A program made the position numbers and the translations under genes. The notes below the pieces were generated by a model that was given only the letters and a program-made list of their open reading frames with translations, was not told the origin of the DNA and searched no databases. This document shows, in pieces, positions 1 to 12,183 of a stretch of DNA of 58,384 nt; the stretch's first letter is position 1, and the number at the start of each line of letters is the position of its first letter. Location: assembly GCA_002803225.1 (NCBI GenBank), contig NXFV01001061.1:1-58384 (forward strand), given 5' to 3'. The stretch is from Gamarada debralockiae. Taxonomy: Eukaryota > Ascomycota > Leotiomycetes > Helotiales > Hyphodiscaceae.

Positions 1-1163
1 CATGATCTTGGTTTTTGCAAAATTTCACTAGTATCTATATATCTCGCCTGTTATCCCCTGATTGACCTCAAGCCCAAGCCAAGTCAGACTGCATCGTGGC
101 CACCTCTTGCTGAAATAGAAGTTGGTTCCTTCAGCTTGGCTTTTGAACCAAGGCACGTGTCAGTTGAGCTGTGTTTTGGGGGCGAAATATAGTGGCATTT
201 CTAGACCTAGCTGATATCTCAGGAACTGAAATACAAGGAGGGGCAGAGCTCTCTTATATCACAAAAGAGGGGTAAATACAGGCTATACCTGATTAGGCAA
301 TTCCAACCAACAGCACGAAGCATAAAACATCCCACCTGTGATTTAGCGTTGGATAGTCCCAGCAGTAACAATGATCCACAATAGAACTACCAGTACCGCC
401 AAGACCTAGATGCCAAGAATGATTCGTAATAACCAAGGACTGGTGTAAGCTACTCACAGTTCCAAAAATCTTGAAGAATCGAGACTCCAATTCACCTTCA
501 ATTATAGTTATTACAAGTGCAAGATACCTGTTCGGGAAGTTTTTAGCACATAAAATGGAGCTGAGGCACCGGGGATGTACACCATTTGGGAAAATTGCTT
601 TACCAAGTTGGATTATCCTACATAGTACTAGCTCGTGATTTCTGGAAATCTAGGGGTGCATTAGGAACTTTACGAATCTATCCGGCACTTGGGCCGATGA
701 TTGATCGGCCCACAACTCTATTTGCGCCACTAATATGGTTTCAAGCCACATCGCGGGGCTGATATGGGTAACGAACCCCTGTAATTAGGCAAGTGGATGG
801 AAAATTGGACGACATGTTACAGTTTTCACCGAGAATATAGGGCAATATCACCCTCCTCCTTGGCTTCAAGTCTCTCTAAAGAATGGCTTTTACGGATCTT
901 TCTGGATGAAAGTAAGAAAATGAGATTTTGATGAAAAGGAGATGAGTAGCTGATAGGTGAATCTCACGTGCTCGTATTACATCACATGTGAGCTAGCGCT
1001 TACTTCAGCTTTGCCAGCACAATGTCGGCGCCAGAAGGTGGTGATCTCCTTGCAGCAATAACATAAGGGAGAGCATCAAGACCCCTTCACAATGTCGTGA
1101 TCACTCAGTCCGAGTGATTGCATGAGGACCAAAATTGTCGCCTCGCTCTCGCGATATCGAAAG
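1..1163. other. Gene-free left flank
   Basis: No coding exon that I recognise. The stretch contains the first MITE-like element (158-312) and an E-box-like CACGTG at 965-970, about 200 bases before the FMO start. Short open frames here have no family signature. The open frame on the minus strand ending near 293 only reads into the repeat. Confidence 0.6.
153..317. mobile_element. MITE-like element, copy 1, with 5-bp target-site duplication
   Basis: A 155-bp element (158-312) begins TGTCAGTTGA and ends TTCCAACCAACA. Read inward, the two ends form an imperfect terminal inverted repeat (TGTCAGTTGA against TGTTGGTTGG, differing by transitions). It is flanked by an exact 5-bp direct repeat, GCACG, at 153-157 and 313-317, the footprint of a transposition event. 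A second copy, clearly related along its whole length, lies at 43581-43736. There is no coding capacity, so it would be non-autonomous. The superfamily is not determined. Confidence 0.75.
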
Positions 1164-3237
1164 ATGGCCTCGACTATATCAACCCTTGCTAATGGCGCAT
1201 CTAGTCCGAAGCGTGTGATTATCGTTGGAGCAGGTGAGCGCGATTCAACTCCTGAATTGATTTTCACATCACTAAAGCCCATTCCCAGGATGGGCAGGAT
1301 TGATCGCAGCGAAAACGTCTGTCACTCCAAACCCTGCTTCTCGTGCCATTCGCTGACGCCAGCTCAGATACCTTGAAGTCGATCCCTCCATCAACCTCAC
1401 AATCTTCGACGCCGAGCGTACTCTTGGCGGGGTCTGGAACCAAGATTGAATCTACCCTGGCTTTTACGCAGACAGCCCCGTCGGGCTATTCGATTACTCG
1501 GACATGCCCATGCGCGACGTCGTGGGGTTGAAAGATTGGTCCGATTTACCCGGACAGAAAGTGCATGATTACTGGCGAATTTATGCGGAGAAGTACACCT
1601 TGACCCAGTGCATGAAATTAGGGACCAAGGTGTCGAAGGTCGCCAGACGAGATGATGGAAAAGAGGGATGGGAGGTTACAGTTGACGGGCCGGATGAGAA
1701 GGACAGAGTTGTGTGTGATAAGCTGATTCTGGCTACTGGTTTGGCCTCGAAACCGAACTGGCCTGATGTTTCGAGGGAGGATTTCAAGGGATTGGTGTTA
1801 CACTCTAAAGACGTTGGGATTCATCATGAGGCTCTCACTTCGTCGAAAGTGAATCGAGTCACCGTCTACGGAGGGTGCAAATCAGCGATCGATACCATCA
1901 ACCTTTGTATCTTAGCAGGGAAGAAAGTCGACTGGGTGATCCGAGACACAGGCAGCGGTCCGGGAATGATGGTCGAAGTAAGGAAGAAGGGCGTCCACGG
2001 AGGAGTTTTCGCAGGCCGCTGGAAGAACATTCTGACACCCTCCATCTTCTCTATCAACAGCTTTTGGCATCGCTTCTTGTATAGTGGGAAGAGCAAGCTT
2101 GGGAACTGGATTTGCAGGAGGATATGGGCCAAAGCGAGCTCGACGCCGTTGACCATGGAGCCGTACAAGACAAAGTCAGCAAATATCGAGAAGCTGTACC
2201 CGGAAACCAGAGAGTGAGCGCTTGTCGGCAATATTTGAAAGATTCATCTGACAATTTTAGTGCTTTGTTCTTCACAGCAAGTATAAGCGGCCTGCACGGC
2301 AACGAAGAATTCGTAAAGCAACTCCACTCAGGAGACCTGATAACAGTTCACCGAGCTTCGATCAAATCGATGTTCGGATCCAACATCACTCTTTCCAACG
2401 GCGAGGTCCTACCGTCCGACGCAGTTGTATTCGCGACTGGCTGGGAGTACAAGTCCGATTTGTTTGAGCCCTCCCTCGCCATCGATCTAGGAATTTCGGC
2501 ACCACTCGAGTACCAAGATGCCACAACCGCAAGATACTGGGAATATCTGCACCAGCGTGGAGAGAAGGCAGTCCTAGACGCGTTACCCATACTGAAGACG
2601 CCTCCTCCGCACTTCGAGAGACCAGTTGACCACACACCGACCCGTCTCTACCGCTATATTCTCCCCTCGTCACTAGCAGCAAAACAAGATCACTCCCTGA
2701 TACTCCTCGGTCTTGTGACCAGTATCCAAACATCCATTTCCGCCGAAGTCTCAGCACTATGGGGGGTAGCTTGGATGGAAGGTCTCCTCGAGTCAATTCA
2801 TCCACTTCCCTCGAAACCGGAAATGGACTACGAGATCGCAAAGGTAAATGCGTGGTCTGCGCGTCGATATCTATCGAGGGGTCGGCAAAGACAGATTGCG
2901 TCTGCCGAGATCCAGGACGTAATTGATATGTGTAAGCTCCTAGTGTATTAAATTATTTCCTCTCTCAAGGAGTTTCGTGAGTACGCACTCAGAATCTCTC
3001 AAAACGGAATGAGCAAGTGAAGTCATTATCTCAGAAGCGCATACCTAATATCCCAAATGGAGTGAAAAATTACTGACCTCTGATTTCTCTACAGGGATGA
3101 AGGATTTGGGGCTGAAGGTTCATCGGAAGAGAGGATTGCTAGGGCTGAGGGATACATTCGTGCCGTATCGGGCGCAGGATTATAAGGGAATTGTGAAGGA
3201 AGTAATGGACAAGACTAGAGAAGCCAAGGTTGGTTGA
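1164..3237 (+). pseudogene. Flavin-containing monooxygenase, one in-frame stop
   Basis: Five exons (1164-1233, 1289-1316, 1368-2213, 2261-2931, 3095-3237) join to 585 codons. The product is a fungal FMO-type oxidase that would use FAD and NADPH to oxygenate a soft nucleophile or a ketone. The Rossmann motif VGAGWAGL is split by intron 1. A FATGW-type motif (ATGWEYK) lies in exon 4 and LATGLASKPNWPDV in exon 3. A TGA at 1447-1449 interrupts the GGVWNQD-x-IYPGF region, where the family usually carries Arg; a single C-to-T change of CGA would explain it. The rest of the frame is intact on both sides, so the lesion looks recent, or is a sequence error. Exon 2 is only 28 nt. The start at 1164 (MASTIST) is chosen; 1122 is an in-frame alternative. 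It is followed by a transporter and a regulator. Confidence 0.75.
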
Positions 3238-3378
3238 GAGTGTGATTGAGGGGAAGATTATGAATTAGATGTCTATATACTTTTGAATTGAGAACTCTCT
3301 ACAAGAAATGCTTAATGGTTGGTATTACAAGTCTGTTGTCTCCGCCAGCTCCGTCATTCCTCCCTACCTACAGTACTC

Positions 3379-4983
3379 TCAAAACTTTGTCAAAATTCCC
3401 TTCCCGTTGGCGTGCTTGACCAACAAGACGCAAAAGGCCCCAACCACAATCATTACCCCGCTGAAGATTGTCACTTGGGTGAAGCCATGATAGTGCGTGA
3501 TCAAAGCGCCATTGATCGGAGGCCCGATGAGAACAGCAAATGATACGCAAAACATGCCCATGCCCATATATGTTCCGATGTCTCGCGGATTGCTGGGGAC
3601 TTGGGCTAGGGCAGCCGACATGAGAGAAACAATCGCGCCGGAACAGAATCCGTACAAAACTGCAAAGACAATAAGGGCGGGGTTGGTTGTGACCTTCTGC
3701 CAGCACAATGCCAGGATACCGCTTGCTAGTGCAGCGGCGCAAAGTCCGTTCAGACGTCCGAATTTATCGGCCAAGATACCGGGTACGACACGACCAAAGA
3801 ACGAAGCCCCGTTGAGGATAGCGATAAGGTAGGACGCGAGCAGTTGACTCATGCCGTGGTAGACAGCGAATGATGGGAGGTAGAAGAAAGGGACAAAGAC
3901 GCCCATCATAATCAGAAACACAGCTCCAATCAAACTAAGGAACCGGAATTCAGTAAAAGCGGACAGGATGAAGAACTGGCCCTTTCGCGGAGGGAGTCTT
4001 GCTCGGATACCGCAGCAGGAGAGACCCAAGATAGCGAGCATGAGGAAGCTACATACTCGAACGGACCACCCGAAGCTAAGCTTGTGGTTGTAGAGCATCT
4101 TGCTAAGGGCGATAGGGAAAATGACTCCGCCCAGGGAGGACCCGGCGACGGCGACTGTGAAAAATTCCAGAGTTAGTAATTGCTCAATGCGAGTAAGAGA
4201 CTCAAGTTAGCCAGGAATAGTGAGTCCCAAACTCGAAATATATCCTTTACAGAGTAAAAGTTCCGGAGTAAAACTCATGAAACCGGCTAAATCTGGGAAG
4301 CAAGGCTCCGAGAAATACGTACTGCCCATTGCGGCGCCGCGCTTCTTGTTGAAGTATTGACCTGTTGCTGCCATCCCGGGTGCCATTGTCATGCCCATTC
4401 CAAAGCCGCCTAGGACGCCTTGGGCTAGCATGAACTGCCAATATTCCTTGCAAAGACTGGTCATGAATACTGAGAAGACGTAGATGGTTGCCGCCGGCCA
4501 GATGACCTGTAATAACACGTCAATTAAAATTGAACGCAAGGACATGGTAGGAAAGCCCTGCCTTAGCACCGTATCTGTCGAACAGAGGTCCACCAAAGAG
4601 TGTGCCACCAAATAGAAAGAAGATCTGAATCGACCCAATCCAGGAGATCGCTGACGGACTGTTGTGGCGCAGTTGATTCGTCTCATAATATTCTTGGTAA
4701 ACACTATTCATGTCAGAAGGCGGCATTAAATTTTGTATGTCGATAATTACCCAAAAGCATTGGCGTAGCCGAAAGTACAGAAGAGAACCCCCGCAGTACC
4801 AAGTGCAACACTCCAGGCTCGGGCCCCTCCTTCTGGGAAGTCCATGTGAGGAGGAACTGGCTCGACTGCCTTTTCCTCTATCGAGGTATCCTCGACAGAT
4901 GGCGTAGCATCTTTATCGGCCACGTTTTTCTCGATATCTGCTGTACTGTTGTTGGAAGGCTGACTCTCATCTGGTGAACCCAT
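3379..4983 (-). CDS. MFS transporter, monocarboxylate-porter type
   Basis: Exons (minus strand) are 4751-4983, 4562-4703, 4323-4506 and 3379-4154, giving 444 aa. The acidic Ser/Asp-rich cytosolic N-terminus is followed by the family opening FPEGGARAWSVALG and about 12 hydrophobic segments, including GGTLFGGPLFDRYGAK and NGASFFGRVVPGILADKFGR. This is the fungal MCT/MCH-like branch of the major facilitator superfamily, moving monocarboxylates or related small organics across a membrane; the substrate cannot be read from sequence. Intron 2 (4507-4561) must use a GC donor (AAG|GCAGGG) to keep the RYGAK-VIWPAA frame. The gene is convergent with the FMO and divergent from a Zn2Cys6 regulator, an arrangement common for regulator-transporter pairs. 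Confidence 0.88.
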
Positions 4984-5431
4984 TTCGGCTGATTTTGGGA
5001 GACCCAAATGAAAGTGAATATTACAAGAAATCGAAAATCGACTAAATATTACTCGAAGAGGAGCACGTGAAGTGATTTCACATTTTGCATGATGTCGGGG
5101 AAAGACCCTTTTATACGATGCAAGACGGCCAAACCTGCAGCGTTTCTTACGAGGTTTGAGTTGACCGCAACTGCGCATTCGGTGTATGGACGGCAAAATT
5201 GTCAACCGAGACATAATTTGATTGGCTGTTGGTGCGATCGCTGTATGGCAGACGAGAGGCTCGTTTCAGCCACCAAGACTGGACATAAAGAGCCGTTTTC
5301 ATTGGGTCGCGCCGCGAAAAAAGTTAAAGGCCGAAGGCCCGAGGAGACGCTCCCATCTATCTCACAATCTTATCAGATCATCCCCTCCTCCACTTTGATT
5401 TAATAATCTCCCTTGTGATGCTGCGCTCGAG
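4984..5431. promoter_or_regulatory. Divergent promoter between MFS transporter and Zn2Cys6 regulator
   Basis: A 448-bp shared upstream region. It contains one CACGTG (5064-5069). I see no clear inverted CGG pair of the kind bound by Zn2Cys6 dimers, although CGG triplets are present (for example near 5188 and 5332). Co-regulation of the two genes is an inference from orientation only. Confidence 0.4.
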
Positions 5432-8135
5432 ATGTTTGGCCAACTCATGTCCGAATCTGCAGTACCACCGCGCAAACGGCGACGGCCGGCTCTGTCATGC
5501 GTAGAATGCCGGCGCCGGAAAATTAAATGCGATCGCAACGTTCCTTGTACGCAGTGTACCCAGTCGAAAAGCGCGAACTGTACCTACAAAGATGGTCACC
5601 CCAGACCTACAGATGGTCACACTGCCAAGACCAAGCCGAGGTGAGTCATTCGGAGAGTATGGTGCCCGGTTTTCGATGTCTCATGAACGGTATTCAAAAT
5701 CGTTCAAAATTGGATGGCCATTATAAGCCATTATGAGCGTTCATAAGCTTCCCTTCCGGGCTGTCTCATAAGCTTTTCATCACGTCGGAGCTCATCACCT
5801 CTTGGGAGCAGATACTCAGCATCATCAAAACAGAATGAGCAGTTGCTAACCTCCCAATTATCTACAGCTCGTCAGCCACATCCTCTGTACCACCTCAAAG
5901 CAATGAGTATGGGGATCTAGGGTCAGGTGGACTTATTGTCCCTTTCGTACCCGATGTGGCAGACAACAAGGCAAAGCCCAATGGGTCATCACCAAGGACA
6001 GTACCTCTATTCAATGAATCTCACTCTAATGCAACGACATTGTACTCCCCAAGCCTTGGAAGCCAGGAAGAACCTCAATCCGAACAGAATGTCCAAGTTC
6101 TTATAGACCGAGTGAGCAAACTGGAGCAGACGTTGAACACAGTCTCACCAGGGAATTTGGATCCTTCATGGACGAGCTTCTCCACGAATGATAATCAGAC
6201 TTTGTTCGGGCAAGCAACCAGAGTCCCGGTGCCAGAATTGCGAGGGAGCGTCTCCAAGACGCGGCTTTTTGGACAGAGTCATTGGATGAGTTCTTTTGAA
6301 CATGTAAGCTGCACGCCTACCAACTATATTGCTTGCTAATGCAGTTTGTCTAGTTCCAGAAAGTTTCGAACTTCAGAAATAAGACAGCCTTCGACCTACT
6401 TGACTCAGATCACTTTGCCATCAGGACATCTGAGATCAAGAATCTCCTCGAAAAGTGTAAGACCATGGCTAGAGCAGCGAAAGCAGAGCGACCCACCCAA
6501 TGGCATGTCAATCCAAATTTCAAAGACTACGTCCCGCCCCGTGAAACGTCTGACAAGTTGGTCCATCTGTACATAAGAACTTTTGAATCAACTTACAGGA
6601 TTCTCCATATCCCAACCTTCGAAAGGGAATATGCGGAGTACTGGAATGATCCACAAAATGCCTGTACTGGCTTCCTGGTGAAGCTATTACTCGTCATGGC
6701 TATTGGGACTATGTTCTACCAAGAGGCCGACTACCGCTCGATCCGATCTTCGGCGATGCAATGGGTCTACGCTGCCCAATCATGGATGTCAGCACCCTTC
6801 GAAAAAGGCCGCCTAAACCTGTCAGGACTCCAAGTCCACTGCCTCGTCCTCCTCGCGCGACAAACAACAGGTGTAGGCGGCGACCTAGTCTGGATCTCAG
6901 TCGGCTCACTAATTCGCATGGCAATCACAATGGGTTTCCACCGGGACCCCAAACTTTTCCCTCGTATGTCCGTATTGCATGCAGAACTCCGTCGCCGTCT
7001 CTGGGCTACCGTCTTGGAAATGACCATCTCATCATCTTTCGACTCTGGCAATCCTCCCCTCATCTCGCCAGGAGATTGGGATACCGAGCCACCATCCAAC
7101 ATCAACGACAGTGAAATCGATGAGATGACTAAAGAACCCCCTATCTCAAAGCCGAGTGAGGTATATACCCAAACTTCGCTACAAATCCAACTCCTGAAGT
7201 CGCTCCGCACACGCCTCGAAATATCACGTCTCATAAGTGATTTTCAGTTCCAGCCGTCATACGACGATATCTTGCGCCTCGGAAGAGAAATAATTTCATT
7301 CGGACGTGAAGGGGTCCTTCTAGCCCAGTCTACACCCGAGGGCTCACTCAAACCATCTACCCTCCAGCGCAACCTCCTCGATACGCCTATCCGTCGAGTT
7401 TTGCTAGCGTTACACTTTCCGTTTGCAATGAAAGCGCGCACGGATCCTCGTTTCTATTTCTCGCGCAAAGTCTGCTTAGACGCAGCAATCACAATCCTAA
7501 CCTACCCCTCGACATCATCCCCAACGTGTCCTCGTCCGCTTGAGGGGCCGCACGACGATTACACTCGCCTCAAACTCGTCGGCGCCGGTTTCTTCAAAGA
7601 AGTGCTCATCTACGCCACAATAGTCACCCAACTGGAACTCATCACGCAGCTCGAAGAAGAATCGCCATTGATGCGGAATGAAGTCGAACGTAAAGCCCGA
7701 GAACCGCTCAAGCAATACTTGGCTTACATGATCGAACTTACGGCACTGCGAGTTTCTCTGGGTGAGAACAATATAAAGGGGCATCTATTCCTGTCCGCCG
7801 TATTCGCACAAATCGATGCCATGGAGCGAGGCGAGGATCCAGATGAACGGATCGCCAAAGCCGCTAAGGACTCCGCTGCTACTTGCTACGGCCTTCTTAA
7901 GGCACGGATCAAGAAACCGCCGAGCAGTATCGTAGATGAAGTTGATATTGTGAAAGAGAGTAGGACTACGATTGGCAATGGTGGAGGAAATGGCGGTGGT
8001 GGGATGATGGAGTTTGGCACTGAGGAAATGGACCAGGAGTTTGCGTATGAGTATCTCATGCCGGATGCTAATATGAATTTCGATATCCCGGAGAGTTGGC
8101 TTTTTGAGGGGTGGGAGGAACATCATGAATGGTAA
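5432..8135 (+). CDS. Zn2Cys6 fungal transcription factor
   Basis: Exons 5432-5640, 5868-6303 and 6354-8135 join to 808 aa. The N-terminal binuclear zinc cluster has cysteines at residues 23, 26, 33, 39, 42 and 50 (C-X2-C-X6-C-X5-C-X2-C-X7-C) and is preceded by a basic RKRRR stretch. A short predicted coiled coil (VQVLIDRVSKLEQTLN) follows. The fungal-specific transcription factor domain sits in the C-terminal two thirds, with its conserved core around LVWISVGSLIRMAITMGFHR and ELRRRLWATVLEM. The protein would act in the nucleus as a DNA-binding regulator. Intron 1 is 227 bp, long for this window; intron 2 is 50 bp. The start at 5432 is the first ATG before the cluster. The divergent MFS transporter is the obvious candidate target, though this is not shown by sequence. 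Confidence 0.92.
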
Positions 8136-9192
8136 GGAGGTAACCTCCTCTCACAATCCGGCGTTGGGAAAAAGGCTGGGGAAAAGGGAACAGAACCCAC
8201 CTCAAAGGATAGACATGTATCAACAATATACCCCGCATCACCTAGAGTAAAAGTAATATATCTCATCTCAGACCCACGAAACCACGTCCCCCTCCTCTTG
8301 TCGCATGCGAAGCTTTGTTGCACGTCGCTCAGGATTGCCTAAAAATACCATCCCAAACCATCCCTTAAGCCTGAATCCTCCTCGTATCTCCCCACCTCTT
8401 CCTATTCTCCTCCCATCACGTGACACTTCCTCTTTCTTCCACCCATTCATCTTCTCTACAAGGATACTTTGTTGTACATCTCATTTCCCTGTCCAAAAAT
8501 ATAAATTGTCAATCAGCCTCAACGATTAGCATGCCTTGCAGGATGAGGTGAGTGATGACAGGATTCCGGCTGTGGCTGCCGCGCCGAGCCACGTGAGGCG
8601 TCATCTTTTTTCCAACGTCTCTCACGTCAGCATCGATCTTAGATTCGTAAATGAGCGATGTCACGAACGGACCCCGGTCCCGAGGCAGACGCCGATGAGG
8701 CAGACTTTTGCGGCATTGGCGGGGGTCTGCGGACTTTGTTCCGGGAGGTAGGTTTTGTTGAGAAAATGGGGTGAGTATGTGAATCGCTCGTTGGGATTGA
8801 CACTTTCAGGATAACTCGACAAATCACGGAACGATTCCAAACTCATCCTGCTTAACTGAATCACTCACTCAAATCCACACCTTGAGCCATCCTGGCACCA
8901 CTCGGCCCCGGCCACGCCATAGACAATCGTTCACCGAATTTGAGAGACTCAAATTTCGAAAGTTCTGGTATTTCCCTAGCATAGTGCCGTGAAGTGCCGT
9001 GAATCATTACCCATCTAGTGTTACAATCCTGATGATCGCTGAAAAATTGCTACAATGCTGATGTTCTCGTTCCTTGTATCCATATCTCATGAAAACGCCA
9101 TCCAAACCCACTTTTATTATCCTTCCATCCATCCGTCCATACATTAGGTCACAACTCCATTCCCTCAAATCATACCCGCCATTACCCCTATT
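8136..9192. other. Intergenic region
   Basis: A convergent 3' region between the regulator and the DUF8004 gene. No coding exon, repeat or RNA gene recognised. It is pyrimidine-rich around 8340-8460 and has CACGTG motifs near 8417 and 8593. Confidence 0.5.
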
Positions 9193-12183
9193 TTATGTGA
9201 ATCTGCTCATCAGTCCCTTTCCGCGCCCAGCTTCCTTTGGTTTCTCTGGGGTCATGCTGCCTAGGATATCATCGAACGTGCTTCCTTTGGGCTCGCTACC
9301 ACTTGAAGGTCCGCTTGACGAGACTCGCCTAGCACTGTTGTCGTAGAGGTTCAAACCACCCGGACTTTGTCCCCTAAATCCAGTTGCTGGAAGAGAAGGG
9401 CTCACGGAACCAGGGGACATAGGAATCGGAAGCTTCTCTAGACCAATAGCGATGCTATTTCTCTGGGACTGCCGACTTCTACCTCTACGTTCTGCAGCAA
9501 GACCGTCCCAGCTTCCGATGCTGTTTCTCGCCTCATCTCTTGACACTGGTCGAACTCCCAACTCGCCGCCTGCAAATCCCGGAGGCGGTTGAAGAGGCGA
9601 CAATGCTGAAGTGGGATCGATCTCGGGACTCGCTGTATGCGTATAAGCAGTATCGCCCTCAGAGATCCATTTCTCTGCTATCGTCCAGCAGTGCGAGCGC
9701 CTGTAGATTCCCTCAACACCGTGAACGACAAGATCGCTGGGTAAAACGACTGCTTGACCACTGCTTGCAACCCCATACCATTCGCGCTTCACTCCGGCAT
9801 CTTCCATCCAAGGTGGGTTGCCCATTGAGGGTTCGCACAGGAAGTACTCGACACCTTCCGTATATCGCAGGCCAGGAGCGTCGACAACCAGCATTGGCAG
9901 CGATTGCAGAACGGCGTACAAGAAGATCCAGTGGCCGTAGCGCATATCTGCCAGCTGTAAACAGTTCTTTCCCTTCGATTCCTTCAGTTCGAATGCTTTG
10001 AACATTTCCAAGAAGTTTGTTCTATGCACGGTGTACATGTTGTGAGACTTTGCAATGACGAGTTGATTCTCATGGTCCTTCAGCTTCTTGGTCGCAAGCA
10101 CGTTCTGCTCCTTCGGTCCCATTCTAAGATAGCTGGGTTCCAGTGTAGCCATTGTGGGAACGAGAGGGATATCAAACGGGATGGGTGGGGTGACCGGCGG
10201 TGATGAACGATCGAATTCGCTGAGAAGTCGTCGCAATGCAGCAGCAGTGGGATCGACGTCTGGAGCATCTGTTTTGTCATCAGAAGCGTCGATTCCACGA
10301 TTGGTGAGCGATTGGCGATCGGCCAAAAGATCGTAGAGCCCGCAAAGATCCACGTAAAGGCCCTTTAGAACCAGTCTGTTGAGTCCTCCTTCAACGAAGT
10401 TGTTCTTCTTTGAACTGGCTTTCGGTGGCCATTGTCCGTGAAGATCCTTGTAATATGAGAGCACGACTTTCCGCAAAGAAAAGAAATGCGACTTCCATGC
10501 CTTGAAACGCACGAATTTCGACTCGTCGCTTGAAGTGGATGCAGCGATTCCGGCGAAGAGAGATGGGAACTCGAACTCGGTCAAGCGAAGTTCAGCTGCC
10601 TTCAGTCGCTGGTTGAGATCCAGAAAAGCGCGGTCCAGTCTCTTGCGAGTGTTGGGTGAGATCTGGTTGTAAAGTTCGGGTTTAACTGCCTTCACTGCCT
10701 CGTACTTTCCTACTGCATGTGCGAAAGCCTCGTTATACAGTTCAAGGGAGCGCATACGTTCACCAAGAATAATACCTTCGATCGTCTTCTCACGACTTTG
10801 GGATACGTCCCCAAATTTCTCAATTTCCAAGTAGAACCCGAACACCGAGGTGCAAGCCTCGCCATAGGTAGAACCATCGACATTTGTGAATTCAAATTCC
10901 TGGAGCAATGAAGCGACAGAAATAAGGACATGAAAGATGGTAGGGGCAGCCCTAGTCCTGACGAGTGGCTGGCCTTCAAGGAACGCGAGCAAGTTGCGAA
11001 CGTCGACTAGTCTTTGAATGTCGCGAGCAGAATATTCTGGCCCGGATGAGCTCAATTTGGTGGGGAAGTATAGGTGGTATTCGCGAGGGCCTTCTGTAGG
11101 TGATATAACCGACTCGTTCGACCCGTCTGAGGTTGACTGATTCTCTACAAAGTTGTGCAAGTATGGTGGGGAGCCTGGTCCACGAAGATCGAGGTTTCTC
11201 ATCGCGTCTTCGATTGCCAGGTTCCGTCGCCCATCAAAACTTCTTGCTCGTCGCCTACTGCTGGTAGAGGATGAGTCGTCGTTGCAGAGGCCGTGGAGTA
11301 GCCGGGATGATGCGATTACGGGGGAGTGGATCTTGAGCTGCGCTTGACGTCCGGTTTCGCGAGGGAAGATGTACACGAAAGTGTCTCCGCTCTCTGCCCA
11401 CAGTTCAGGAATCTATTTTGAGAGTTAGCATTGTAAAATCTCACTATCAGAACCACTTACCTTCTCGCCTTTGGTCAGGAAAGCTAGATTGTAGTCCATC
11501 TTCTGCCCTCCAATTTCAACCCATGCAGGAGGGAGATGGCCCGGATCCATCTCTTGTGATGTGTTGCGTGAACGCGACAGACCAAGCCAGCTCTTGCGCT
11601 TATTCAATCTTCCGCCCCTGTTTGTTTCCTGATCGGAATGATATGATGTAGGCCGGCTGGTTGTTGGTGAGGAAACAGCGTGACTCTGTTCACCATTTTG
11701 TGACATCGGAGGAGCCAGTGAACTCGAGCGTTCTCTTCTCGGCGGCTCGGCGGAGGTATTGACTGGAGCTCGGGTCTGAAGTCTGCTGGGTGAATCGGGT
11801 TTGCGAAGCTTGCTCGACGCATTCTCCGGCCGTGGCACACTCGAGCTTCGTGGTTGAGGGAATGAAGGTGGCGGCGGGGGAGGTGCTCGAGAAGGTGCGG
11901 GGCGGCCATCGTGCTTCGAGAGTTTGGCGGGCACTGGTGGTGGTTGAGAATATTCTTCAACAACCTTAGCTTGGGTCTTGGTTGGGGAAGGGGATTTGCT
12001 GGGGCATTTGTATGGAGAAGTAAGGAAGGTAGAGAGTCTATTAATTCGATGTGAATGTGGGAGTATGGGAAGGAGAGTGGCCATTTCGGGAGCTACTGCT
12101 TCCTCGCCTTCACCCACTTCCTCTGCAACAGGATGAAAGAAAGTAGATTTGTGGTAGGAGGGATGCCACTTACGTTCCGCCAT
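9193..12183 (-). CDS. DUF8004-type fungal protein of unknown function
   Basis: Two exons (11461-12183 and 9193-11412) split by a 48-bp intron give 980 aa. The first 230 residues are low-complexity, rich in Pro and Ser, with a PPPPPP run and SH3-ligand-like PPVPAK. A folded region begins with PAWVEIGGQKMDYNLAFLTKG and continues through WAESGDTFVYIFPRETGR. The long helical segment that follows (SYGEACTS-type entry, VKPELYNQISPN, FPSLFAGIA, LSYYKDLHGQWPPK) is the conserved block of ascomycete proteins carrying the DUF8004 domain. The C-terminal tail is again disordered and Ser/Pro-rich, ending GRGKGLMSRFT. No signal peptide or membrane segment. The biochemical role is unknown; the proline-rich N-terminus suggests a scaffold, but that is only inference. 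Confidence 0.85.

Noticed and set aside
293..490. A 65-residue minus-strand frame near the left edge as a gene
   Set aside because: Its last residues are encoded by the end of the repeat element, shared with the unrelated pseudogene at 43717, and the rest has no family match.
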